Assembly: GCA_012515235.1 (NCBI GenBank)
Contig: JAAYYU010000244.1
Location: forward strand, 186,001 to 250,000
Direction of reading: 5' to 3'
DNA: 64,000 bases
From: Candidatus Anammoximicrobium sp.
GTDB taxonomy: Bacteria > Planctomycetota > Planctomycetia > Pirellulales > Pirellulaceae
Of the stretch, positions 26,801 to 35,100 are shown piece after piece (positions within the stretch are counted from its first letter, which is position 1; each line of letters begins with the position of its first letter). The notes beneath the pieces are model-generated. The model was not told where the DNA came from, ran no database searches, and saw nothing but the letters and a program-made list of their open reading frames with translations. The position numbers and the translations under genes are program-made.

Positions 26801-29705
26801 CGGCCGCGTTCGTCCCGCTGCCGGCCACCGTGTAGTTCATCGCCGTGGTCCCGGTGGTCAAACCCGTCCGCGTGACGGTGAACGTGAACGCCGTGTTGCC
26901 GGTATTCCCCTCCGCCTTGGCCGCATCGGCGGCGGCAATCGCCAGGGCCGTGTCGTCGTTGACGATCGTGCCGGAGGCTGCTGGGATCGTGATTTGGCCC
27001 CCGCCCGAGGCGTTGGAGAGGGTGACGGAGAAGCCTTCGTCCCGTTCGACCGCCTTGTCGCCGCTGACGGTGACGGAGACGGTCTTGCTGGTCTCGCCCG
27101 CCGCAAAGCTGACGATTCCACTGGGCAGCGTCCCGCCGAAGTCGGCCGCGTCAGCCGGATGGGAGCCCGTGCCCGTCACGGCATAGTCCACGGTCGTGGT
27201 TCCGCTGGCCGTGCCGTCTCGCGTGACCGTAAAGGTGAACGACGCGTTGCCCGAGTTGCCCTCCGCTTTGACGGCATCGGCCGCGGCAATGGCCAGTCCG
27301 GTGTCGTCGTTTTGGATCGTGCCAATTACTGTCGCGGTCGCAATCTGCGCCCCGCCCGAGGCGTTGGAAAGCGTCACGGAAAACCCTTCGTCCGGCTCGG
27401 CCGCCGTGTCGCCGCTGACGCTGACCGTGATGGTCTTGGCCGTCTCGCCGGCGGCGAAACTGACCGTTCCGCCCGGCAGCGTCCCGCCGAAGTCCGCCGC
27501 GTTGGCCGGATTGGGTTCGCTGCCGGTGACGGCATAGTTGACGGTTGTCGTCCCCGTCGTCAAGCCGATCCGCGTGACCGTGAACATCAACGGCGTGCTG
27601 CCCGAATTCCCCTCCCCTTTGGCCGCATCCGCGGCGGCAATCGCGAGAAGCGTGTCGTCGTTCAGGATGGTGCCGCCCGCCGATGGACTCGTGATTTGCG
27701 CCTCGCCGGATGCGTTCGACAGCGTGACGGAAAAGCCCTCGTCCGGTTCGACGGCCGTGTCGCCGCTGACGTTCACCGTGATGGTTTTGCTGATCTCGCC
27801 CGCTGCAAAGTTGACCGTCCCGCTGGGCAGCGTGCCGCCGAAATCGGCCGCATTGGCCGGATTGACGCCGCTGCCGGTCACCGCGTAACTGACCGTCGTG
27901 GTCCCGGTCGTCAGGCCGTCTCGCGTCACCGTGAAGGTGAACGCCGTACTGCCCGAATTCCCCTCTGCCCTGTTCGCGTCGGTGGCGGCAATCGCCCACG
28001 CGATGTCTTCATCGAGAATCGTGCCGGCGGCGGTCTCGGTCGTGATTTGGGCTCCGGCGGAAGCGTTTGAGAGCGTGACGGAGAAGTCTTCATTTGGCTC
28101 GATGACCGCGTCGCCGCTGACGTTCACCGTGATCGTCTTGTTGGTCTCGCCAGCCGCAAAACTAACTTGGCCGCTGGGCAGCGTGCCGCCGAAGTCCGCC
28201 GCGTTGGCCGGATTGGTACCGTTGCCGGTCACCGCGTAATTGGCCGTCGTGGTCCCGGTGGTGAGGCCTGTTCGCGTCACCGTGAAGGTGAACGGAGTGC
28301 TGCCCGAATTGCCTTCGAACTTGACCGCGTCGGTGGCGGCGATCTGCAGCGCCGTGTCGTCGTTGGCAATCGTTCCGGAGGCCGTCGCGGTTGTGATCGT
28401 CGCCCCGCCCGAAGCATTGGACAGCGTCACGGAAAAGCCCTCGTCCGACTCCACGGCCGCATCGCCGCTGACGCTCACGGTGATCGTCTTGGCCGTTTCG
28501 CCCGAGGCGAAGCTGACGGCGCCGCTGGGCAGCGTGCCGCCAAAGTCGGCCGCGTTGGCCGGAGTGCCTCCGCTGCCCGTGACGGCGTAACTGGCGGTCG
28601 TTGTGCCGGTGAGCAGGCCCGTCCGCGTGACGGTGAACGTCAGCGCGGTGCTGCCCGAATTTCCCTCAGGTTGGGCCGCATCGGCGGCGGCAATTGCCAA
28701 GGCGACGTCGTCGTTGTCGATTGTGCCGATGGCCGCGGCCGTCGTGATTTGGGCGTCGCCGGAGGCGTTGGAGAGCGTAATGGAAAATCCTTCGTCCGGT
28801 TCGATCGTCGTGTCGCCGCTGACGTTCACCGTGATCGTCTGGCTGGTCTCGCCGGCGGCAAAGCTGATCTGGCCGCCGGGCAGGGTCCCGCCGAAGTCGG
28901 CCGCGTTGGCCGGATTGGCGCCCGTGCCTGCGACGGCGTAGTCCACGGTCGTGGATCCGGTTGTTACGCCCGACCGAGTGACGGTGAAGGTGAACGGCGC
29001 GTTACCGGAGTTGCCTTCCGGCCGCTCCGCGTCGGTGGCGGCAATCGCCAGCAGCGTCGCGTTGGGATTGACGATCTCCATGGGCGGCTGTTGGCCGAAG
29101 CCGGGCCCGCGGAGATCGATTTTGTTCAACGGCAGGCCTTGCACCGTGTCGAAGAACTGAACGATCCGGTCCGCTCGATCGGCCTCGCCGACGGTCAGGG
29201 TCACGGTGCCGACCTGATCGGCGTGCAGCGGCGCGCTGAACAGCAGCAATTCAGCGTTCAGCGGCGTGGGCCGGAACTGGTTGGTGTCCTGGCCGCCGAC
29301 GTCATCGATCAAGCCGGGGGTGTCGAGATCGCCCGACGTCGTGCCGGCCGCCGAGTATTCCGGTCCGTGACTGATTGTCCCGTTGGCCGAGACCAGGCTG
29401 GACGGATAGTTGACGTCGAAATACGCCTGGAACACGCCCTGCGGATCGCTGCGGATGTCCTGGACGTATAGCCGCAGCTGGAATTCTTGCCCGACCTGCA
29501 GCGAGGGGAGGACGTTGCCGCCCAGATCCGCAAACTCAAAGCGTGCCGCCAGGTCTCCTGCCAGCAATTGCCGGCTCTCCAACGGTTCAAACTGCAACCG
29601 GCGGTTGGAAGAATTCCGGCCAGGCCGGCGCCGCGCTCGCTTGCGCAGGCCCCCCTGGTCGCCGACGGACGACCCCGACTTGACTTTGTGTACGTTTCTG
29701 CCCAC
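20868..29705 (-). CDS. Giant LEPR-type surface protein: cohesin-like domain, 20 Calx-beta-like repeats, SdrD B-like domain
   Basis: The 2945-residue product starts at a GTG with GGGGAGG before it. Residues 35-49 carry RRLQFEPLESRQLLA, the planctomycete LEPR-type N-terminal motif after a basic leader; there is no classical signal peptide. Residues about 52-215 look cohesin-like (VGQEFQLRLYVQDI, GVFQAYFDVNY). Eight near-identical Calx-beta-like repeats of about 117 residues follow (EGNSGST, FTFTVTR, ADFGGTLP, SGDT-EPDEGFSVTLSNASG, IxNDD) to about 1158. Twelve more diverged repeats (TVSIAASDA, EPGTDDGQF, IPAGASSATI, DDNVVE) run to about 2555. Then comes an SdrD B-like domain (SISGLVWIDADNDHQ) and a Pro/Ala/Glu-rich C-terminal tail. 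Calx-beta repeats bind calcium and form extended rods, so a long stalk or matrix adhesin is likely. Confidence 0.88.
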   Translation of the reverse strand: MGRNVHKVKSGSSVGDQGGLRKRARRRPGRNSSNRRLQFEPLESRQLLAGDLAARFEFADLGGNVLPSLQVGQEFQLRLYVQDIRSDPQGVFQAYFDVNYPSSLVSANGTISHGPEYSAAGTTSGDLDTPGLIDDVGGQDTNQFRPTPLNAELLLFSAPLHADQVGTVTLTVGEADRADRIVQFFDTVQGLPLNKIDLRGPGFGQQPPMEIVNPNATLLAIAATDAERPEGNSGNAPFTFTVTRSGVTTGSTTVDYAVAGTGANPANAADFGGTLPGGQISFAAGETSQTITVNVSGDTTIEPDEGFSITLSNASGDAQITTAAAIGTIDNDDVALAIAAADAAQPEGNSGSTALTFTVTRTGLLTGTTTASYAVTGSGGTPANAADFGGTLPSGAVSFASGETAKTITVSVSGDAAVESDEGFSVTLSNASGGATITTATASGTIANDDTALQIAATDAVKFEGNSGSTPFTFTVTRTGLTTGTTTANYAVTGNGTNPANAADFGGTLPSGQVSFAAGETNKTITVNVSGDAVIEPNEDFSVTLSNASAGAQITTETAAGTILDEDIAWAIAATDANRAEGNSGSTAFTFTVTRDGLTTGTTTVSYAVTGSGVNPANAADFGGTLPSGTVNFAAGEISKTITVNVSGDTAVEPDEGFSVTLSNASGEAQITSPSAGGTILNDDTLLAIAAADAAKGEGNSGSTPLMFTVTRIGLTTGTTTVNYAVTGSEPNPANAADFGGTLPGGTVSFAAGETAKTITVSVSGDTAAEPDEGFSVTLSNASGGAQIATATVIGTIQNDDTGLAIAAADAVKAEGNSGNASFTFTVTRDGTASGTTTVDYAVTGTGSHPADAADFGGTLPSGIVSFAAGETSKTVSVTVSGDKAVERDEGFSVTLSNASGGGQITIPAASGTIVNDDTALAIAAADAAKAEGNTGNTAFTFTVTRTGLTTGTTAMNYTVAGSGTNAADAADFGGTLPDGTVSFAAGEASKTIIVNVRGDTAVEPDESFSVTLSDATDGAQLATATAGGTIANDDTVLTIAAADATKPEGNAGSTAFTFTLTRTGLTAGTTTVDYAVAGTGASPAGAADFGGTLTGGTVSFAAGETSKTLTVNVSGDTTVEADEGFTVTLENASGGTQIVTPAAVGSIVNDDAAVVNITGPLPTDEGNAGTAPAEFTVTLSAPVDVPVSVDYATTDGTAQDENGEHDYQSAQGTLTFLPGGELTQTVTVAVRGDAVLEPDETFQVVLGNLQAGTPARNVSLGDDAAIATIADDDAARLTIVVTQHAAEDATHGLFTVNIDKLLSQPIQLTLAVSGTATPDADYVALSTTLTFPADTPSVTVPLTVLPDALIEGEETVIVRIVATSDPAARPGAPDSATLTIADEDATTVSIAASDDAAAEPADGGEFVVSLAGDKLAPPQGILVSYTVSGSAAAGEDYTALPGSVLIPAGQTSAPISLPVLDDSVVEPTETVIVTLLGTDNAGTNVDAGSDTATISIQSDDTAEVSIAKDRDGSEEEIPVNGKFRVTQTQTSATDTVLQYTVTGPAVAGEDYTPLSGTVTIPAGAFDADIEVAVLDDDLVEATETVSVTLTGITSGTPGVSLDSAAQTASLDIVDNDTATLSIAKVNDGAEADVPADGRFRVRQSKASTTDTVVSYQVAGTATPGDADDYTPLAGTVTIAAGQTTADIVVQVLNDLLVEQTETVVLTLAAVTSGDTDISIDQTNKTATVSILDEITAVSITASDAAASEPGADQGQFLVVLAGGRQAPPGGIQVSYTVSGDATPGADYTALSGVATIPAGQSSVAIFVAVVDDNVVELPEPVTVTLTGVNHPNVAIDSEANQDTVTINDDDPTTVSLTASDDSGSEPGSDDGEFAVTLGGGRVAPETGIAVSYTVSGTASGGADYVALSGTVTIPAGASSATILVDVLDDDVVELPETVHLALTGTNHPGVTVAATAATATVTIDSTEDNTTVSISATDATGREPGTDDAQFTVTLVGGKVAPAGGIVVNYSIGGGATAGSDYTTLPGTVTIPAGASSATIAVDVLDDNVVESAETVSVTLAGTNNAGAAIGATNNTATATIQDDDPTTVSISASDANAAEPSDSGQFTVALNNGKVAPPEGITVSYTSAGTATAGSDFAALTGTATIPAGASSTTIQVAVLDDNVVEVPETVIVTLTGTNNTGVTVGTANNTATVTITDYPTTVSIAASDATGSEPGTDDGLLTVTLDNGKVAPTGGIAVTYTVAGNATAGTDYTTLPGTVTILPGQSSATITVDVLDDNVVEAAETVEVTLTGTNHAGATIHATNKTATVTIDSTEDNATVSIAATDATGSEPGTDDAQFTVTLSGGKIAPAGGIVVNYTIGGTATAGSDYTALTGSVTIPTGASSATITVDVLADNVVETSETVVVALTGTNHAGATVAATGVTATVAIADDDATTVSITASDATAGEPSNNGQFSVTLDNDKVAPAGGIVVTYTTAGSATSGSDYTALAGTVTIPAGASSAIIAVNVIDDTTADEPAETVVVTLTSADHPSVTLSTDNRSATVTIAADDLRNASISGLVWIDADNDHQQKKETSGNVLEPGIPGVIVRLSGTARDGITLALEAMTDDDGAYRFVDLPAGTYEIREEQPAAWIDGQEMLTSSTVNDAYSNLVLTPGQQAVDYSFGERTLQPQFVSKRQFLASTPATDVYLRTVNTLAKQRAGDADGAKAIREASIPSEVSANSTASAPLTQNASLAEASGEASGEASDVLTSVATDAAELAAGEAAPETVAPETVAPEGEGEAAVPPAAAAMPPVRKTAAWQVAPPAETASVATASDYAAQSVSRAAPAIATGSGSRSRVASIHAGPPPAAMLVGTESPDARHPVLPAGSLRREPAVARGEGNRLAPVAVQAADRTAARGSQFAFSRGTEDRETEENPETAKLVDLVFAKDAWWDGQGSRSD
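22010..29060 (-). repeat. Tandem Calx-beta-encoding repeats in two classes
   Basis: From about 29060 to 26230 there are eight units of about 351 bp with high DNA similarity; for example, GTGTCGTCGTT recurs at about 351 bp spacing. From about 26230 to 22040 there are twelve more diverged units of about 330-360 bp. The first class looks recently amplified and the second older. Confidence 0.8.
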
Positions 29706-29921
29706 GTTCTTGCCACCTCCCCACTGCGAGTCGCCACAGATACCTTCCCAAGATTCATGCTAGGACTGCTTTTGGACGGCGGCAAGCAATTGGCGGTTCC
29801 GGGAACCGGATGGGGGCGACTGGGCGGCAAGTCGGTGCCGAACGTCCTGATTACGACCGCGGAGTTGGATTGCGCGGATTGTGCTCGCGGTGAGGGTTGC
29901 CGGACGGCTGCGGGCGCAAAC

Positions 29922-29953
29922 AAAAAGGGCGCCGTGCCAATCGCACGGCGCCC
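29922..29953 (-). terminator. Rho-independent terminator after the beta-helix-like LEPR gene
   Basis: Read on the minus strand, GGGCGCCGTGC and GCACGGCGCCC form a perfect 11 bp stem around a 5-base loop, followed by TTTTTG. It lies about 30 bp after the stop of the gene ending at 29984 and before the start at 29705, so it should separate these two transcripts. Confidence 0.88.
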
Positions 29954-29983
29954 CGGCTCAAACCAACGATCCCGCCTGCTGGC

Positions 29984-31561
29984 TCAAGGCACGAAGACCT
30001 CGAAGCCGAGCGCGCCCAGCGCCAGGGCGCTCAGGTTCGTCGTGTCCACGCCGATTTCGCCATCGATGTCGATCGATCCCAGCAAGGCGCTGGGCCACTC
30101 CGTCGCCGGATCGACGTTCCTCACGATGAACGTATCCGCACCGGAGCCGAGACGCACGTAGATCGACACCGCGATGGCCGCGTCGTCGATCAACAGGGTG
30201 TCGTTGCCACCCAGGGTCACCACGTACAGGGCGTCCATCCGCGTCTGGCTGGTCAGGTTCACCTCGTTGTTGCCGGCGTACAGTTCCAGGCCCAGGATGC
30301 CGTCGACCGTGGTGCCGCTGAGGTTGACCAGGTCCCGTCCGTTGTCACCCCGCATGCCGAACGCGACACCGGGGAAGCCGGGGATGGCCGGACCGAACGG
30401 GGCGGTGCCGATCTGGCTGTTGGTGATCTGCGTCACGCTGCCCCAGACGTTGGTGTTCGCGCCGAAGTCGTTGTCAATCCCCACGCCCCAGGGCGCCGAC
30501 GAGTTCGTCATCGAAAGCTGGTCGAACCCGGCCCCGTTGGCGACCAACAGCGGCCCACCGATCACTCCGGGAAACGGCGCGGCGACCAGGTGGCTGCCCA
30601 GCGTGCTGTTGGTGACCGTCACGGACGTGTTGCCGTCGCCGTTGGTCACCAGCACGTCGCCCAGCACGTTCGAGCCGTTGAAGGTCACCGTATCGAGCGT
30701 CCCCGGCAGGTTGGTGCCGTTGCTGATGTACATGTCGCCGTACACGGTGGTCGTGCCGAACCCGGCGGCTGCGCCGGAGCCGGTGAACGTCGTGCGGCTG
30801 CCGCCGGCGGCGTTGCTAATCATCACGACGGCTCCCGGAAACGGTCCGGTGCCGAATTGGGAATTGCCCTGCACGTCGATGATGTCCTTGCCGTCGCCGT
30901 TGGACAGCGTGAAGGCTGGCCCCGCCGCACCGTTGCCTTGCAGCGAGCTGTTGTTGATCACCGTCCACGTGTCGCCCCCGGTACCGCCAGCGGTGTTATC
31001 CACCACGGTGTAACCGATCACGAAGGTGTTGACAATCTGCAATTCGCTGTAGCCGCTGGTGCCCAGCACCTTGCTCACGAGGAGGTCCCCGTTGATCAAG
31101 AGGTCGGACAGGACGTTCTGATTGCTGCCGTCGTCGTTGTCGATGATCAGGTGATTCGGCACGTTGGAGGGTTGTCCGGCGGCCGCGTAGGTGTTGTCGA
31201 ACGTGAAGATGTCGTTGCCCGTGGCGAGGTCCACCGAAATGTCTCCGGTGATACCGTTGACCGTCACGGTGGGCATGGTGACGCCGGCACCGTTCACCTG
31301 CAGCAGCGTCCCGTTCAGTCCGTCGATGCGGTACTCGCCGACGTTGACGGTCTGGCTGATCCGGACCTCGTTGTTGGACAGGTCGCCGATCAGGTCCAAT
31401 TCTCCCGCCGCCAGGAGCGGAGAGACCTGCACGTCGACGACGCCCGCCGCCAGGAGATTTCTGTTCTCCAGGCCTTCGAACAGCAGCCGCCTGGAACTAC
31501 CGCGGCGGTTCCTGTTCTTTGCTTGATTGACTTTCTTTTTGCGTTGGAGGGGCCAAAACAT
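29984..31561 (-). CDS. LEPR-type surface protein with beta-solenoid-like repeats
   Basis: The 525-residue product starts at an ATG behind GAGG. A basic leader (KKKVNQAKNRNRRGSSRR) is followed by RRLLFEGLENRNLLAA, the LEPR-type motif at residues about 24-39. The remainder is rich in Gly, Asn, Thr and Val with short recurring strands (DTVTFNGSNVLGDVLVTNG, NEVNLTSQTRMDALYVVTLGGNDTLLIDD), which suggests a right-handed beta-helix or RTX-like roll. No catalytic motif is visible. A strong terminator follows. It shares its motif with four neighbours and is divergent from the dockerin-bearing giant at 32165. Confidence 0.78.
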   Translation of the reverse strand: MFWPLQRKKKVNQAKNRNRRGSSRRLLFEGLENRNLLAAGVVDVQVSPLLAAGELDLIGDLSNNEVRISQTVNVGEYRIDGLNGTLLQVNGAGVTMPTVTVNGITGDISVDLATGNDIFTFDNTYAAAGQPSNVPNHLIIDNDDGSNQNVLSDLLINGDLLVSKVLGTSGYSELQIVNTFVIGYTVVDNTAGGTGGDTWTVINNSSLQGNGAAGPAFTLSNGDGKDIIDVQGNSQFGTGPFPGAVVMISNAAGGSRTTFTGSGAAAGFGTTTVYGDMYISNGTNLPGTLDTVTFNGSNVLGDVLVTNGDGNTSVTVTNSTLGSHLVAAPFPGVIGGPLLVANGAGFDQLSMTNSSAPWGVGIDNDFGANTNVWGSVTQITNSQIGTAPFGPAIPGFPGVAFGMRGDNGRDLVNLSGTTVDGILGLELYAGNNEVNLTSQTRMDALYVVTLGGNDTLLIDDAAIAVSIYVRLGSGADTFIVRNVDPATEWPSALLGSIDIDGEIGVDTTNLSALALGALGFEVFVP

Positions 31562-32164
31562 AATCTGTACCTCGGTGGAAATGGAACTGTTGTCTGCCCC
31601 ATCCGTAAGGGTACACTACCGGACTCCCTCCCTGCGAATCCGCAACTTGGGACCGCCCATCGCGGCCTTGACTTGCCAGACGCTGACGGCACCGCTGATA
31701 CCGGCTGAGAGTTCCACTGTAAAGAAGAACAGAAACCTCGACGTGCAACAGCGGTAGCAAAGCCAATGTCGGTTATAGTTCGAGCGGGGTAAACCGTCAA
31801 CGATCTCATAAACCGTTTTACAGGTTTCCTCGCTGAATCCGTCGATCGCCCCGTCGCACAAACGCTAGAATCGCCCTTCTTTTCCAGCCTTCGCGCCGGC
31901 AAGACCGGCACGACCCGCACACGCTGCCTGAGTTTTCCAATTTCCGCAGGCGACGAAGATGCGCGGAGCCGATAAAGACGGACCCGGACGGCCGGGAAAC
32001 CGTCCGGAACTGCAACGCGCCGATAGAATTGGCTTGCCGGCTGGCTTATAGTTGAAAGCGCATCGCGTCGGCGTTCTGCTGCGCGCACAAGCGGCTTGTC
32101 AGGAAGAAGATTTGCGAGTCGGAGGGAGTCGCTGGGACACACTGAACCTCGGAAGCGGACTTTC
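31562..32164. other. Divergent intergenic region, 603 bp, no gene seen
   Basis: The gap separates two LEPR-type genes that are read outward. Base composition is less GC-rich than the coding flanks, as expected for promoters. Frames here have no recognisable protein features, and I found no convincing promoter pair or strong inverted repeat. Confidence 0.5.
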
Positions 32165-35100
32165 ATGAGCATGTACCGCCGGTCGTCGAGTCCCGCCCAA
32201 CCAGCGCGCGTGCGCGGCCGTCGGTCCCGGCGCCTACTCCTCGAATCGCTCGAGACGCGTTGCCTGCTGGCAGCCGCGGGAGAACTGGGCCATCTGTTGT
32301 ACGCCGGCATCGCCGAGCCGTCCTCCAGCCCGACCAATCCGGGCCTGTTGATGCTGGTCGACACGGCGTCGGGACGTGTGGCGCCATGGCAGGCGACGTT
32401 TTCTTCGCCGGCGAACACGCTGGCGGCCAGCGAAGGTTGGGCCGGATTGGCGTTCAGTCCCTCGGGCCGGCTGTACGGCGCGACCGGCGGGAACTCGTCC
32501 AGTCGCCTCGTGGAGATCGATCCGGTGACGGGAACGCCGCGGGGAACGCCCGTGGCCATTCGCGCCGGCGCCCAGTCGGTGAACATCTTCGATCTGGCCG
32601 CCGGTCCGGGCTCCGCTTTTCAACTGTACGGCGTCGGCGAACCGGCTGGTCCGAGCGGCGGACCAAGTCAGCTGTACGTGATCGATCCGGGTACGGGCCA
32701 AGCGGTCGCGGCGCCGAATGCGCCGGCCTGGCTGACACAACTGAGTCCCGCGGACGGACTGGCCTGGGGGCCTGACGGCACGCTGTACGTCACGGGACGG
32801 GACGCCGTCGACGGCAGCTTCAAATTGTACGTCAGCGACCCGCACAGCGCGCAGGCTGCGCCCACCGTTCACACGCTGACGGAACGCATCGTCGGGCTGG
32901 ACGTGATCGCTGTCAACGGTTCGGCAGGCGTGTCGCTGGTCGGTTCGCTCCAGACCGGCGCGAACGCAACCACCGGCGCCTTGATGGAGCTCGATCCGGC
33001 CACGGGCCGGTTCGCTCGCCGCGTGGACCAGAGCGCGCCCACGCGCGGCGTCGTCGGCGACGTGGCCGTCCATCCCGATCCCCAGTCGCTGAGCCTGCAG
33101 ATCGATCCCCCGCAGGACTTTGAGGAAGGAAACGGAGGCTACTGGGCGGACAACGGCGGCGGGACGATTCCCGGTTTGTGGCACGACTCCGCGGGCCGGC
33201 ACAACGACAAACGGCTCAATCACACACCGTTTCGCAACTGGTACTACGGCCAGTTCGAGACGTCCACCGGCGGTGGGACCTATTTGACCGGTTATGACCA
33301 CCAGGGAATCCTGAACTCGCCGCCGCTCTCGGTCCCCCCGTGCGCCACAACGGTCCTCAGCTTCAGCTACTTGCTGGGCACGCGAGAATCGCTGAACGTG
33401 GATTTCGTGGAAGTTCGCGTTCAGTACACGGACGACGCCGGTCGGACGCAAACGGACGTGGTGCTCAGCCGCGCGGCGGGCACGTTGCCGCAGACCGGCA
33501 ACCGCTGGCTGACGGCCACCGTTGATCTGTCGCCGTATGCCGGCCGGCAAGTGGTCGTGCAGTACTCCTTCGACACAGGGGACACGCCGCTGGTCGACCC
33601 CGAAGGCTGGTACGTGGACGACGTGGTGGTGGCGTCGATACCGCACGCCGTCTGCGGTTACAAGTGGCTCGCTGAGAACCAGGACAAAGTGTGGGACGCG
33701 AGCGAGCCGGGACGGAACGGCACGACGGTCTACGCGGACGTTGACGGCAATCGCGCGTTCACCGCGGCCCAGCCGGACCAGGCGTTCTACGGCGCCGTCG
33801 ACGCCAACGCTTTCGCCGCGGGCAACCAGGCTCTGGACGCCCGGCGAAGGGCCGCGTTGTCGTGGTCGGCGGCCGGGTCGCCCGTCTGGGCGATGCCGAA
33901 TCCCGAGGCGGCGGCCGGCCGGGTGCTGGCCTGGGGAGCGGCCCCTGGAGAGGCGGTCTGGCAGGTGGGGCAAAAGCTGCGCATCGATTTCGCTGCGCCG
34001 GTACACACGGTGTCTCTCCAATTCGCCCGCGGTGGCTCGGCTCCCGTCCAGGTCGCCGTGTTGGAAGCCTTCGATGCCAACGGCAACCATCTGGGCGAAC
34101 GTCCGCAAACGCTCGCCGACGGCGACTGGCACACGGTGACGTTCTCCGACGGCGACGGCGCCATCGCGTACGTCCTGGCCTCGGCTCATCAAGGCGCCGT
34201 GCTGATCAACGGCTTGCAGTACTGGGGCACGCAGCCCGCCGTGGACGGCGATCCCTGGGTGGTGACCGCCAACGATGGCCGGCACGACGGCGCGTTCGCC
34301 TTCGACCGGCTGCCGCCCGGCACGTACGAGATCCGCGAAGTCTTGCCGGAGGGCTGGAAGCAAGCTTCGCCCGGCGAGCCGGACTTTGCGCATACGGTTA
34401 CGATCGCCCCCGGCCAGAGCGTCGTGGGAAATTGGCAGCAGGCGGAGTCGCCCAACTTCGGCAACTTCCAGCCGCAGATCTCCGGCTACAAGTGGCTGGA
34501 CGAGAACCGCAACGGCGTCTGGGATGCGGCCGCCGAGCACACGGGGCTGAACGGCTGGACGATCTACGTGGATCTGGACCAGAACGGCTCGCTCGACAGG
34601 GCGACGGAGCCGTTCTTCGAGACCCGCTGGGACGGCGAACATGACGGCGCGTTCTGGTTCGACGGCCTGCCGCCGGGGACCTACGTCGTCCGCGAGGAAG
34701 TGCCGGAGTTGTGGAAGCAGAGCTATCCCGGCGCGGGGACGCAACAGCATCAGGTTGTGGTCAGCGGCCCCGGTTCGGCCGTCGGCAGTTGGCAGGACAC
34801 CGAATCGCCCAACTTCGGAAACTACCAGCAAACGCGGCTCCGCGGAGTCAAATGGGACGACGGCTACGCGAACGGACAGTGGGACACGAACGTCGAACGC
34901 GGCTTGTCGGGCTGGGTGATCCAGGCCTACCGCGACGCGGACGGGGACCATGTCCTGGACGAAGTAGAGTTGGCTCAGGGCCCCGCCGCATCGAAGGCAA
35001 CCGACACTGCAGGGCAGTACGAACTGTTGCTCGATCCCGGCGATTACGTGATTGTCGAAATCTGGCAGGACGGCTGGGTTCAATCGTTTCCCCAGGTCTC

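Noticed and set aside
26643..28070. Plus-strand frames across the Calx-beta repeats
   Set aside because: They repeat with the same 351 bp period because they are shadows of the tandem repeats.
22010..29060. CRISPR-like regular repeats
   Set aside because: The units are about 350 bp and coding, with no short conserved repeat and unique spacers.
31990..32060. Possible promoter with TATAGT near 32047
   Set aside because: No -35 box at proper spacing could be found, and planctomycete promoters are too poorly defined to call it.
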